Shown: piece after piece, positions 1 to 8,480 of the stretch | Numbering within the stretch: the first letter of the stretch is position 1 | Layout: every line of letters begins with the position of its first letter | Source: JAFGJQ01 sp964586145 | Lineage (GTDB): Bacteria > Planctomycetota > Phycisphaerae > UBA1845 | Reading direction: 5' to 3' | NCBI GenBank assembly: GCA_964586145.1 | Contig: CAZPHH010000023.1 | Location: 1-57,751, forward strand | DNA: 57,751 bases | The notes under the pieces: model-generated | Database searches by the model: none | Told to the model about the DNA's origin: nothing | The model's input: only the letters and a program-made list of their open reading frames with translations | Made by a program: the position numbers and the translations under genes

Positions 1-84
1 TTCGCTTCCCCCACCCCCACAAGCAAACGTTACAACCCCCCTCACCCCTTCCCACGACCCACAGTCCCCACCCTCCCACCCTCA

Positions 85-118
85 CTTCGTCCCTCCGTCC
101 CTCCGTCCCTTCGTCCCT
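85..118. repeat. CTTCGTCCCTCCGTCC-type short tandem repeat
   Basis: A tract of alternating CTTCGTCCC and TCCGTCCC words. The same words recur at 49258-49290 inside the E2 gene of the pyruvate dehydrogenase operon. The surrounding 1-385 holds no gene that I can support; it is pyrimidine-rich at the left edge and lies downstream of the kinase gene. Confidence 0.7.
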
Positions 119-229
119 GGTTTGTTTTCACTTTTCGCCCAAGCATCTGCCCTCCAAACCCCGACATTTCACCTTTTGGTCACGAAATTTCGGGCAAGAC
201 CGGCCACCCAGGCAAACTGGGCACCCCGA

Positions 230-254
230 ATTATGCCGCATGGGGAGGCATAAT
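230..254 (-). terminator. inverted repeat, possible terminator of the sigma/kinase operon
   Basis: ATTATGCC and GGCATAAT form a perfect 8-bp stem with a 9-nt loop, 131 nt beyond the kinase stop codon. It has no clear U tract in the leftward direction, so termination is only a guess; it could equally be a protein-binding palindrome. Confidence 0.3.
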
Positions 255-385
255 CATGGGCGCTCATGCAGTCTGAGCCGCCAAGCGAACACGTGGTCAG
301 CTATGTGGATGTGACGCGCGGCTTCCGGACAGTTCGGTCCAGTGGTGGACGGCCCGCGGGGCAGACCCTGCGAGCTACCTGCAGT

Positions 386-3025
386 CTACAGCCGCTTTCC
401 CTCACTCGGTTCGATCCACGCCGGCCAGGCGGGGTCGGCGCGGAGCCGGGCGTGAAGGACCTCGGCGAAGCGGTAGTGGATGAACACGAACACGCCGGTG
501 CCCAGGCACGCGTCCAGCGCCGACCGCGCCTCCGCTCGGTTTCCCCGGCCAAGCTCGCGCATCGCGATCAGCGAGGTCATCATGCAGCGGACGCCGGGCG
601 TCAGGCCGGGCATGCCCAGCAGCGTCTCCGCGTCGATCCGGCCGCTCATGTAGTCCAGGCACGGGCGGGCGAACGGATCATCGCCCGGATCGGGCGGACC
701 GCTGTCCAGCCGCTGCCGCGCGTCCTCCAGCGCGGCCGCCGCGGCGGCGGAGTCGCCCAGCAGTTCGGCCACACCGGCCGCGATGAGGATGGCCGTCGTG
801 CTCGTGCGGTGCTGGAGCAAAGTCTCGCGGCAGGCGGCGCGGGCCTCATCGACGCGACCGACCTCCGCCAGCAGGATCGCTCGCTGCAGGGCCAGAGGGT
901 AAAAGCTCGGCATTTCCGCACAGGCCGGTGTGATCTCCGACAGGGCAGTCTGCACGTCGCCAGCCTCGTGCAGAGCGATGACGCGGTGGTGAACGAACCC
1001 CGGGTGCTCGGTGCCGGCGGCCGCTCGGTCCAGTTCAACCGCCCGAGCCAGGTCTTCCGCAGCGCCCGCGTAGTCGCCGAGGTACCGACGCAGGATGCCT
1101 CGGCGCCCGTAGACATCTGCCTGCTGATCGCCGCCCATCTGCAGGGCCCGATCGAGATCGTCCCGACAGCGATCGAGCCACTTGGCGGGGTATTCCCGCA
1201 GGTCCGGCTGCGTCGCGGCGTACGCGGCGGCGAACAGGTAGCCGGTGGCCCGGGCGGCGTAGGCACGGGCAGATTTCGGCCGGAAGACCACCCAAGCGTC
1301 GAAGTCGTCCAGCATGGGCTGGAGGGCCGCGCGGTCGCCGTCGATCAGCAGTCGCTGGCGTCGGAAGGTCGCCCGCGCTTCAATGGCCGGTGTGAAGTCC
1401 GCCTGGAGGTCGAGCGCCCGGTCGTAGCAGGCGATGGGGTCCGCGCCGTCCAGGTGCGTGAGGGCGTGGCCGCGAAGCAGCCAGCCCAGGGCGGTGTGGA
1501 CGCGTGACTCGTCGTGCCGGCGCAGGAATCGCAGGCCGTTCACGTCGTCGGTCATCTCGAAGTAGGCGAATGCCAGGCCCTGGCACGCCTCGACGTGGTT
1601 CGGGCTGCGGCGTAGGGCCTCGGTGAGCGGTTCGATGGCGCGCTGCGGCTGCGCCGTCAGCAGGGGGATCAGGCCGCGACCGAGGAACAGTTCCGCCGTA
1701 TGCACGCCCAGGGCGTCGGCGCGGTCCAGGTGTCTGGCGGCCTCGGACGGGTTGTAGTCCAGGAGCATGGCCGCCAGCCCGTCCTGAAGGCTGCGTTGCC
1801 CTTCCGCCTGCCGCATCTGCGTACGGAGGACGATCGACGTTGTCAGGAGGGCCAGCACCAGGAGGGCGGCGGCGACGTGCACGCGGTGTCGCCGCACGAA
1901 CCGGCCGATCTTCACGTACAGCGGCGTGCGACGAGCCAGGATCGATTCGCCGGCCAGGAATCGCCGGCAGTCTTCCGCCACGTCGGCGGCCCGGGCATAA
2001 CGGTGGTCCGGGTCCTTCTGCATGCACTTGCCGACGATGGTTTCCAGGTCGCGGGGAATGGTCGGGTTGACCTGGCGCAGCGGTTTCGGATCGGAGAACG
2101 CGATGCGCGTCAGGACGGCCTCGCGCGAATCGCCGTCAAAGGCCGGCCGCAGGGCGAGCAGTTCGTACAGGGCGGCCCCGAGCGAGTAGATGTCCGTCCG
2201 TCCGTCGAGCTGCACCCGGCCGCCGCGGGCCTGCTCCGGCGACATGTATCGCGCGGTGCCGATGACGTCGCCGGTCACGGTGATGGTCAGGCAGGCGTCT
2301 GCTCGGGCCAGTCCGAAGTCGGTGATCCAGACGTTGTCGCGGGCGTCGAGCAGCAGGTTCGACGGCTTGACGTCGCGGTGGATGATGCCCTCGCGATGGG
2401 CGTACTCCAGGGCATCGGCCACCTGCCGACCCCAGCGGGCGACGCGGCGGAAGTAGTCGTGCCCGGGCGGCGTTCCTTCGGCGGCCAGACGTCGCAGGTG
2501 GTCGGAGAGCGACCGGCCCTCGATGTACTGCATGACGTAGTAGCGGATGCCCTGTTCCTCGCCGACGGCATGCACGGGCACGATGTTGGTGTGGTGCAGG
2601 CGGCCGGCCGTCTCGGCCTCGCGGACGAATCGTTCCGGTGCGTTGGGCGAGAGCAGGGCGCCGGGCGGCAGGACCTTCAGTGCGACGCGTCGGTGGAGGG
2701 AGGTCTGAACGGCCTCGTAGACAACGCCCATGCCGCCGCGGCCGACCTCCCGCACGATGCGGTACTCGCCGAGCATCTGGCCGGTTTCAAGCTTGCCCGC
2801 GTTCAGCGAGCGGCTGGTGGCCTCGACAAATTCGAGGGTTTTGAAGACGCCGCGCAGGGCGTCGGCCAGGGACGGGTGTTCGCGGATGTACCGTTCCTGG
2901 TCCGGGCTTCCGCCCTGGGCCAACTCCTCCATATATCTGTCGAGTACGGATTCCAGCGAGTCCGCCGGATTCGGCTCCGACGGGTGGGGCGTGGTGTGGT
3001 CCTGATCGGGCGGCTCAGATGGCAT
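386..3025 (-). CDS. Ser/Thr protein kinase with TPR C-terminal region
   Basis: Membrane-anchored eukaryotic-type (Hanks) kinase of about 879 aa. The glycine loop reads GRGGMGVVYEA near residue 97, the ATP-binding Lys lies in VALKVLPP, the catalytic loop is HRDVKPSNLLL near 217, and the metal-binding motif is DFGLA near 237; all key residues are intact. One membrane segment (about 384-401) follows the kinase domain. The outer part, roughly 430-860, is built of TPR-like helices. The start is ATG at 3025, with a GTG one codon upstream; both lie inside the end of the ECF sigma gene, so the two are translated together (11-14 nt overlap). In planctomycetes such pairs are common, and the kinase is thought to control the partner sigma factor or sense surface signals; that role is inferred. 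Kinase call is firm, partner proteins for the TPRs are unknown. Confidence 0.93.
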   Translation of the reverse strand: MPSEPPDQDHTTPHPSEPNPADSLESVLDRYMEELAQGGSPDQERYIREHPSLADALRGVFKTLEFVEATSRSLNAGKLETGQMLGEYRIVREVGRGGMGVVYEAVQTSLHRRVALKVLPPGALLSPNAPERFVREAETAGRLHHTNIVPVHAVGEEQGIRYYVMQYIEGRSLSDHLRRLAAEGTPPGHDYFRRVARWGRQVADALEYAHREGIIHRDVKPSNLLLDARDNVWITDFGLARADACLTITVTGDVIGTARYMSPEQARGGRVQLDGRTDIYSLGAALYELLALRPAFDGDSREAVLTRIAFSDPKPLRQVNPTIPRDLETIVGKCMQKDPDHRYARAADVAEDCRRFLAGESILARRTPLYVKIGRFVRRHRVHVAAALLVLALLTTSIVLRTQMRQAEGQRSLQDGLAAMLLDYNPSEAARHLDRADALGVHTAELFLGRGLIPLLTAQPQRAIEPLTEALRRSPNHVEACQGLAFAYFEMTDDVNGLRFLRRHDESRVHTALGWLLRGHALTHLDGADPIACYDRALDLQADFTPAIEARATFRRQRLLIDGDRAALQPMLDDFDAWVVFRPKSARAYAARATGYLFAAAYAATQPDLREYPAKWLDRCRDDLDRALQMGGDQQADVYGRRGILRRYLGDYAGAAEDLARAVELDRAAAGTEHPGFVHHRVIALHEAGDVQTALSEITPACAEMPSFYPLALQRAILLAEVGRVDEARAACRETLLQHRTSTTAILIAAGVAELLGDSAAAAAALEDARQRLDSGPPDPGDDPFARPCLDYMSGRIDAETLLGMPGLTPGVRCMMTSLIAMRELGRGNRAEARSALDACLGTGVFVFIHYRFAEVLHARLRADPAWPAWIEPSEGKRL

Positions 3026-3629
3026 CACCCAGCAGCTCCCGCAGACGGATCAGCGCCCGCACGCACAGGCTGCGGACGGCGCGCTCCGACCGGTCCATCT
3101 TCGCGGCTGCCTCGGCGACATTCAACTGATGGAAATACCGCAGGGAGATCGCCTCGCGCTGATCGGCGCTGAGTTGATCCAGGGCCTGCTTGAGCAGGCG
3201 CTCCCGCTCGGCGAGGTCCACGGCCCCGCTGGGGCTGGTGGACGTGGCGGCCAGGGCCTCAAACAGGCGGGTCATGGACGCATCGCGTCCCAGGTCGCCG
3301 GCCCGCACCTCGCGACCGCGCTTGAGGGTCTGGAACGCCCGCCGATCCGCGTCGCAGATTCGATGCACGGCGATCCGCCGCAGCCACGCGAAGAAGCTGT
3401 CGTGTCCCCGGTCGACAAACTGATCGATGCTGCCCAGCGCGTCCAGGTAGACCTGCTGCATGATGTCCTGCGACTCCAGCCGCTGGCGAAGCTTGTCGCC
3501 CAGCTCCGCCCGGACGGATTCCAGGAGCCGGCGGTTGTGCATCTCCAGCAGTTGGTTCAGGGCGGTCTCATCACGGGCCCGGGCCCGTTCGATGAGGCGG
3601 TGCAGGTCAGAAGAATCATCGGTCGCCAC
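3015..3629 (-). CDS. ECF-family RNA polymerase sigma factor
   Basis: A 204-aa sigma-70-family ECF factor that would direct RNA polymerase to a dedicated promoter set. Region 2 runs about 20-100, with the helices around SQDIMQQVYLDAL and FFAWLRRIAVHRICD. Region 4 is the C-terminal helix-turn-helix around LSADQREAISLRYF and VAEAAAKMDRSERAVRS. The start is GTG at 3629, supported by GGGAGG about 8 nt upstream. No anti-sigma gene is adjacent. Instead the gene overlaps the start of the Ser/Thr kinase gene, the arrangement typical of planctomycete ECF groups in which a kinase replaces the anti-sigma factor. Regulation of this sigma factor by the kinase is inference. Confidence 0.93.
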   Translation of the reverse strand: MATDDSSDLHRLIERARARDETALNQLLEMHNRRLLESVRAELGDKLRQRLESQDIMQQVYLDALGSIDQFVDRGHDSFFAWLRRIAVHRICDADRRAFQTLKRGREVRAGDLGRDASMTRLFEALAATSTSPSGAVDLAERERLLKQALDQLSADQREAISLRYFHQLNVAEAAAKMDRSERAVRSLCVRALIRLRELLGDAI

Positions 3630-3734
3630 GATGGCACCTCCCGCCTCTTGAGCGGTTTTGCGGCCAACGCGCTTCGGAGCCGCCGGTGAGCCGGCGCCCC
3701 CTCCGTCCGGGGCTTGCGGACGGCCCGGACAACA

Positions 3735-3783
3735 AGCGGGGCCGGAACGGGGCGATTGCCCCGGCCCGGCCCCGGCTCCCTTC
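3735..3783 (-). terminator. GC-rich hairpin after the zinc-ribbon gene
   Basis: CGGGGC-GATT-GCCCCG forms the top of a hairpin, and GGGGCCGG with CCCGGCCCC can extend it. It lies just beyond the stop codon of the leftward zinc-ribbon gene. No U tract is visible, so it may only slow transcription or protect the RNA end. Confidence 0.35.
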
Positions 3784-3800
3784 GGCCGAACAGCCGACCG

Positions 3801-4142
3801 CTACCGCCCGTGCGACCGGAAACAGTCGCGACAGTACACCGGGCGTCCGCTCGTGGGTTTGAACGGCACGGTCGTCACCGCGCCGCATTCAGCGCACGTG
3901 ACTTCATACGATTCGCGCTGGGGGCGGCCAAAACCGCTCCGCCCGCCACCGCCACCACCGCCGCCGCCGGAGCGACCGCCGCCGCCACCGCCGCCCTGCG
4001 TCTTGCGCTTCTCGCGGCACTGGCGGCACCGCTTCGGCTCGTTGGTGAAGCCGCGCTCCGCATACCGCTGCTGATCCGAGGCGGAGTGAACAAACTCAGC
4101 ACCGCAATCAGCGCACACAATCATCTTGTCTTCGAATGACAC
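3801..4142 (-). CDS. double zinc-ribbon (CxxC...CxxC) protein with poly-Gly linker
   Basis: A 113-aa protein with two cysteine clusters joined by a flexible linker. The N-terminal half has CADCG and CRQCREK (residues about 10-45), matching the zinc-ribbon domain called probable zinc-binding or zf-trcl. The C-terminal half has CAECG and CRDC separated by about 17 residues (CxxC-x17-CxxC type). Between them, about residues 50-72 are nearly all Gly with RS interruptions. Start is GTG at 4142 with GGGAGG 8 nt upstream. No catalytic residues are seen. A nucleic-acid or ribosome-associated role is possible but unproven; the zinc-binding call rests on the eight cysteines. Confidence 0.8.
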   Translation of the reverse strand: MSFEDKMIVCADCGAEFVHSASDQQRYAERGFTNEPKRCRQCREKRKTQGGGGGGGRSGGGGGGGGGRSGFGRPQRESYEVTCAECGAVTTVPFKPTSGRPVYCRDCFRSHGR

Positions 4143-4477
4143 GCCTGGATCCTCCCTTTAGGTGGGCCATACCATGGCCGGGAACCTGGACCGTGCGGAA
4201 TGCCCGATGAGAAAGGAGACGAGAAGTGGGACGGTCCTGAGGAGGATCGGCCATGCTCCTGCGATGACCCTTTTTACCCGGGCGACCCGCAAACACCTGC
4301 TGGCCCTCAATCCGATATTATGGGCCCTCAAACAGTATCGGCGACCGGCTTCGATTGGTCAATAGACCGCCAGCCGACGATCCGCTTCGGCCCAACGTGC
4401 ATATCGACGCGCCATGCCGCATATTCGAGCGCGGATATGCCATTTCATGGGATCCCAGATCGCATTTTTCCCCGGAA
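4143..4477. other. 335-nt intergenic region, locally AT-richer, two small inverted repeats
   Basis: No gene was found here. The stretch is lower in GC than its surroundings. CCGATA/TATCGG brackets about 4314-4343 and GCATAT/ATATGC brackets about 4421-4440. It would hold the promoter and leader of the zinc-ribbon gene and the end of the channel-like gene, both leftward. Confidence 0.45.
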
Positions 4478-5776
4478 CTATGCACTGTTCGTATTATGGG
4501 GGGAATGTGCTTCGGAGGCGGCATCCGGGTCAGGGAATCCCGATACGACCTCGTAAGGGCCCTGCATGAGGAGGCGGTCGCCGGGCTGGAGCACGGTGCT
4601 GGGGTCGGGAAACAGGACGGGGGCGGCGGCGCCCGCCTGGAGTTCCACGACGGTGCCGGCGAGTTGAGTCATGACCTGGCCGACGCTCCTGCCCTCGAAC
4701 GGCCCGCCGGGACGGACGACCCAGCGTTTCATGACGATAAGCCGGTCGCCCACGACGAAGCTTCCGACGATGGACGGGTTGACGGCGGCGAGGGCGAAGG
4801 CGGGGGCGGACATGGCCGCCTGGGACATGGCGATTTCGATGTTGAAGCCGTCGCGGACCTTGTCGGCCAGGGCCTGGTCAAACATGCGGAGCACGACGTG
4901 GATGCCGGGGTGGAGCTGTCGGGCGTCCAGAGCGATTTCGAGGTTGGCCAGGTCGTCGTTCGTGGCGGCAATCACGCTGCGTGCGGCGGGGACGTTTGCC
5001 TGTGCGAGCACGGCATCGTCCCTGGCGTTTCCGATGATGAGCGGCGATCCGTCCTTGCGGACCTCTTCGAGCAGGGGGTTGTCCGGATTGCTCTCGACCA
5101 CGACGACCGGCTCTCCGAGGCGCCGGAGCAGGCGAAACGCGCGGTATCCCAGCCGGCCCATTCCCACGAGGATGATGTGATTTGACATTGAGGCGGCCAT
5201 GACCTTGCACCAATTGGGTTCGTAGCGACGCCGATCACGCAGCAGCATCGCGAGGTTCAGAATGCCCTCCAGGATCACGGTGAGTCCGAGGACCGGCATC
5301 ACGAAGAACAGGACGCGCAGAACGGCGACCTGCGGAAACTCCTCGGGCGGTTCGCCGAAGACCAGGCTCCACGCGTAGTAGGTGGCCTCGCAGATGGAGA
5401 GGCGCTTCTGTGGATCGAAGTGCTGGAACAGCAGGCCCGCTCCCAGCAGCAGGGCGATCATCGTGCCCACGCGCCAGCCCATCTGCCGGAGTACCATTCG
5501 GATGAAGCACCACTCGCGCCAAATGCGGAAGCGCAGGCGGTACAGCGGCGGGTGGGGCAGCCTGATCTGGTCCAGATGCAAAGCCGGCACGGGACGGGTC
5601 CAGGCCAGTGGCCGGAATGGCGCGGTGCGCCACGTCGACGGAACGGTTCCGACGGTCCGGCCCCAGTCTACTCCAAATGCCGTTCGATGCACCAGCGAAC
5701 CGAGGGGCTGCCGGCCGATCGGATCGGCGTCAGGCCGGTGGGGCTGCCCGGCGTCCGTGGGCGTACGGAAGTTCAA
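4478..5776 (-). CDS. RCK-linked two-helix channel-like membrane protein (TrkA_N/TrkA_C)
   Basis: The fold order is that of a 2TM potassium channel with a cytoplasmic RCK unit: TM1 (about MIALLLGAGLLF), a pore-helix region, TM2 (FFVMPVLGLTVILEGILNLAMLL), then a Rossmann NAD-binding domain starting HIILVGMGRLGYRAFRLL and a C-terminal TrkA_C domain near GPFEGRSVGQVM. The expected TVGYGD selectivity filter is absent; the pore loop reads YYAWSLVFGEPPEEF, so potassium selectivity cannot be assumed. The start is uncertain: the longest frame opens with TTG at 5776, but the first 80 residues are poorly protein-like, and an ATG at 5496 just before TM1 is an alternative. It may conduct another ion or act as a sensor. 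Confidence 0.8.
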   Translation of the reverse strand: MNFRTPTDAGQPHRPDADPIGRQPLGSLVHRTAFGVDWGRTVGTVPSTWRTAPFRPLAWTRPVPALHLDQIRLPHPPLYRLRFRIWREWCFIRMVLRQMGWRVGTMIALLLGAGLLFQHFDPQKRLSICEATYYAWSLVFGEPPEEFPQVAVLRVLFFVMPVLGLTVILEGILNLAMLLRDRRRYEPNWCKVMAASMSNHIILVGMGRLGYRAFRLLRRLGEPVVVVESNPDNPLLEEVRKDGSPLIIGNARDDAVLAQANVPAARSVIAATNDDLANLEIALDARQLHPGIHVVLRMFDQALADKVRDGFNIEIAMSQAAMSAPAFALAAVNPSIVGSFVVGDRLIVMKRWVVRPGGPFEGRSVGQVMTQLAGTVVELQAGAAAPVLFPDPSTVLQPGDRLLMQGPYEVVSGFPDPDAASEAHSPHNTNSA

Positions 5777-5827
5777 AACGGGGAGAGGTGCTTTGCTTCG
5801 CCCCTGTTCCCGGCGAATCCGGCTGCA

Positions 5828-6160
5828 TCAGTCCAGCCGAACCACAACGCGGGCGATGAGGTGGCGCAGCTCCTCGAGGTCCCGGCGTACGGCTTCCAGA
5901 TCACCGTCGACGCTGTCGCGTTCGGTTTGCGCGGCCAACTCAGAGAGGATCGCGTATCCGTGCCCGCCGCCGCTGCCCTTGAGCCGGTGGGCGGCGGTCC
6001 GGAGGGCCTGAATGTCTCCGGCGACGAGGGCCTGCTCCATTGATTCCAGGCGCTGGCCGAGGCCGGCGACGAATTCCTGAACGATCTTCTCGAAGGACGC
6101 GTCTTCCCGCACGAGGTCGGAGGGAATGGGGTCGTCCGGTCTTTTGCTCTCGTCCATCAC
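5828..6160 (-). CDS. HPt-domain phosphotransfer protein
   Basis: A 110-aa stand-alone histidine phosphotransfer protein. The phospho-acceptor motif AHRLKGSGGGHGY, with His near residue 58, sits in a four-helix bundle that makes up nearly the whole chain. Such proteins pass phosphate between receiver domains in multistep phosphorelays, in the cytoplasm. Start is GTG at 6160 (GGAGG 7 nt upstream) or the next codon, ATG at 6157. No histidine kinase or response regulator is nearby, so its partners lie elsewhere in the genome. The gene ends 51 nt before the channel-like gene on the same strand, so the two may share a transcript. Confidence 0.85.
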   Translation of the reverse strand: MMDESKRPDDPIPSDLVREDASFEKIVQEFVAGLGQRLESMEQALVAGDIQALRTAAHRLKGSGGGHGYAILSELAAQTERDSVDGDLEAVRRDLEELRHLIARVVVRLD

Positions 6161-6380
6161 GGGGGGTCCTCCAACTGGCCTCTACGCGAGATTATCGACG
6201 CATCCGCGCGCGTCCTTGCCTTCCCGTCCCCCGTTCCCACGGAGCGGGGACCGATCTCGGTGCGCGGGTGGCGATCGGACCCTCTCGAAACATGCGGGCG
6301 CCCCTTCCGATGCCTCCGGGACGGGAGTACGATGCCGCATTATCGGTCCGAAACGACGGGAGGAGCCGTTCACCAAACAT

Positions 6381-6481
6381 GACCGGCTGGAAAGCCGGTC
6401 CCACAGGGTGGAAACACGACCGGCTGGAAAGCCGGTCCCACAGGATGAGAGGATGACCGGCTGGAAAGCCAGTCCCACAGG
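6381..6481. repeat. palindromic interspersed repeat, three tandem copies (family A)
   Basis: Three 27-nt units begin at 6381, 6418 and 6455, a regular 37-nt period. Each holds GACCGGCTGGAAAGCCGGTC followed by CCACAGG; the third has one base change in its right arm (AGCCAGTC). The 20-nt core is an inverted repeat with 8-bp arms. The reverse complement recurs at 22745-22845 and 54050-54144. The rest of 6161-6523 holds no gene that I can see. Confidence 0.92.
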
Positions 6482-6523
6482 ATTCTGAGGCGACCGGCGC
6501 GGCGTGAAACAGGGATCTTCGGC

Positions 6524-7528
6524 ATGACTCTCAGCGGCATCACGATCGAATCCGGCGACGGCGGCGGAGAGTCCCTGGCGGCGGCGATGCAGGCCGTCCT
6601 GCGGTGGGGCGGTCTGGAACTGGACGAGTACACGCTCAATGCGTTTCTCGGCCTGTCCTTCCTGGTCACCGTGCCGCGCGGCGGCCGAACACCCACCGGA
6701 GGTGAGACGCTGGCCCGAGACTGGAACCTGCTCCCGGCGGCCGGGCTGGTGGGTCTGGAACTGCGGCCACTCCATCCCCCGGTGGCGGCCCGCGGGCTGG
6801 CGGATGCGGAGGCGTTTGCCCAGCATTTCCTGGACAGCTACGTTCCGCTGATCCGCGAGGCACTGGACCACGGTCAGCCGGTGCTGGCCTGGCAGGGCTG
6901 GCCGGAGGATCTGGTGCGGCAATGGGGAGTCATTACCGCGTCGGGCCGGGAGGGTCTGGGGCTGTCGGGCGTGGTGCTGCGCGGCGGCGAGGAGTTGTTG
7001 CCGCTGACGGCGCCGGCCGTGCAGTGTTATGTGGTGGAATCCGTCTCGGGCGTGCGAGGGCCGTCCGCGGTGGAGGGGGCTCGATTGGCCGTGGCTGCGG
7101 CGGAGACGGCACTGGACGATCGCCTCGATGCGAGCTTCGGCGTGGTGTCGGGGCCCGCGGCATACGAGGCCTGGCTGAGGTGGCTCCAGCAGGCAGACGC
7201 GGCGTTTTCGGATCCGCAGACGGCGGCGATCCAGGTGGCGCGTCTGGCCCGCACGGTGACCAATGCGCGGCGGTTGGCCCAGGGCTATCTGGAGCTCTGC
7301 CGGGACCGGCTGGATGCCGGTGTTCATCCGGCGCTGGACGAAACGGCGGAGCGGTTGCGATCCGTGATCGAAGCCCTGGCGGTGCGCCGGGTGGCCACGG
7401 GAAACGAGAACCTTGTTCGCACGGAATCCGGGCGAGCCGTGCTGGCGGAGGACATCCGAGCCGCACAGCGCGCGGAGCAGGCTGTCGCGGACGTGCTGGG
7501 GCGAATCCGGACAGTGCTGGACGCGTGA
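6524..7528 (+). CDS. uncharacterised protein, possibly BtrH_N/C39-like fold
   Basis: I do not firmly recognise this 334-aa protein. It has no signal peptide or membrane segment. The N-terminal two thirds are mixed alpha/beta, with GLSFLVTVP, a segment PVLAWQGWPE and paired Gly-rich turns. That order of elements recalls the BtrH N-terminal/C39-like papain-fold families, but I cannot place a Cys-His pair with confidence, so activity is not assigned. The last third is helical (repeated Ala/Arg-rich helices from about residue 195). The start is ATG at 6524 with a weak AGGGA site. It is flanked by the family-A repeats on the left and a lipoprotein gene on the right, same strand, 217 nt away. Confidence 0.75.
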   Translation: MTLSGITIESGDGGGESLAAAMQAVLRWGGLELDEYTLNAFLGLSFLVTVPRGGRTPTGGETLARDWNLLPAAGLVGLELRPLHPPVAARGLADAEAFAQHFLDSYVPLIREALDHGQPVLAWQGWPEDLVRQWGVITASGREGLGLSGVVLRGGEELLPLTAPAVQCYVVESVSGVRGPSAVEGARLAVAAAETALDDRLDASFGVVSGPAAYEAWLRWLQQADAAFSDPQTAAIQVARLARTVTNARRLAQGYLELCRDRLDAGVHPALDETAERLRSVIEALAVRRVATGNENLVRTESGRAVLAEDIRAAQRAEQAVADVLGRIRTVLDA

Positions 7529-7745
7529 CGATACCGATTCCAAGTGGCGTCGCGTTCCGCGCAAAAAGCAGCCGGCAGTCCACGATTCGTCTTTTCATGC
7601 ACAATGGCAAATGACGTTTGAGAGAATCGTGATTCCTGCCGGCTGGTGGAAGTATCGGCTCGAATCGCGCGGAACTTGAACCGGTTTGCGGACGCTTCGT
7701 TCCGATGCACGTGCGGCCCGGTCCGCACGCAGGAGAGGGTGCCTT

Positions 7746-8390
7746 ATGTGGAGACGAGCGAGACGGTGCGTGTGGACGGCGGCGCTGGCGACCGCCGTCG
7801 GCGGGTGCGCAACAACGAACGACCCGGCGCGAGTGGCGCCACGCCCGTTCCAGGAGCCGCCGGCGCCGGAGATGAAGCCGCCGCAGGCGCTGGTCGGGCT
7901 GCCGGGCGTGCATTTATACGTGTATCTGCCGGACCATCTGCTGGCCCTGGATCTGCGCGTCGAACCCATCGAAGCCGAGGTTCGGAAACGACTGGCCCAG
8001 TGGGGCATCCGCGAGTTGAGTCACGACGAGATGCTGGCGGTTCCCGGGATGCCGTCGCTGGACGTCAACATCAACGGCGTGGTGGACGCAACCGGTGAGA
8101 ACGTGCTGTTCAACGTACGCGTCAGCCTTTCGGAGAAGATGCGTCTGCTGCGCAGCCCGCGGGCGATCGTGAACACGCGGATGTGGGACGCGGCCACCGT
8201 TGGGCAGGCCCCGCTGGATCGGCCGGATGAGGTGTATTCCGCCGCGTACGAGACGGTCGATCTGTTCATTTCCGACTACCTCGCCGCCAACGGTCGGCCG
8301 GCCCAGATCGCCGCTCCGAGTGGAAGGACCCGCCCCGCGCCGACGCTGCTGGCGACGCAGACCTCGCCGCAGAAGCAGGCCGGCTTCTGA
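7746..8390 (+). CDS. uncharacterised lipoprotein
   Basis: A 214-aa lipoprotein. The ATG at 7746 has AGGAGAGG about 8 nt upstream. The N-terminus is Arg-rich, then hydrophobic, then VGGC with the lipidated Cys near residue 21. A Pro-rich linker (RPFQEPPAPEMKPP) leads to a soluble domain with beta-strand character, including VHLYVYLP and ENVLFNVRVSLSEKMRLL; the repeated-strand pattern recalls proteins that assist outer-membrane or secretion assembly, but no family is recognised. It probably sits in the inner leaflet of the outer membrane or faces the periplasm. It converges on the epimerase gene 90 nt downstream. Confidence 0.8.
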   Translation: MWRRARRCVWTAALATAVGGCATTNDPARVAPRPFQEPPAPEMKPPQALVGLPGVHLYVYLPDHLLALDLRVEPIEAEVRKRLAQWGIRELSHDEMLAVPGMPSLDVNINGVVDATGENVLFNVRVSLSEKMRLLRSPRAIVNTRMWDAATVGQAPLDRPDEVYSAAYETVDLFISDYLAANGRPAQIAAPSGRTRPAPTLLATQTSPQKQAGF

Positions 8391-8480
8391 GGCAGGCGGG
8401 TGTCGGATGTCCGCCCGGTTCCGAGTGGAGCACGGGTCGGTGAATCCATGCTCGCACCGGCGGGTTGCGCGTGCGGAACA

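Noticed and set aside
266..3172. Long rightward frames opposite the kinase gene
   Set aside because: High-GC codon shadow; no ribosome sites or domains, and the leftward frame has all kinase motifs.
6381..6481. CRISPR-like array
   Set aside because: The repeats are 27 nt with only 10-nt spacers, are palindromic, and no cas genes are near; interspersed repeats explain it better.
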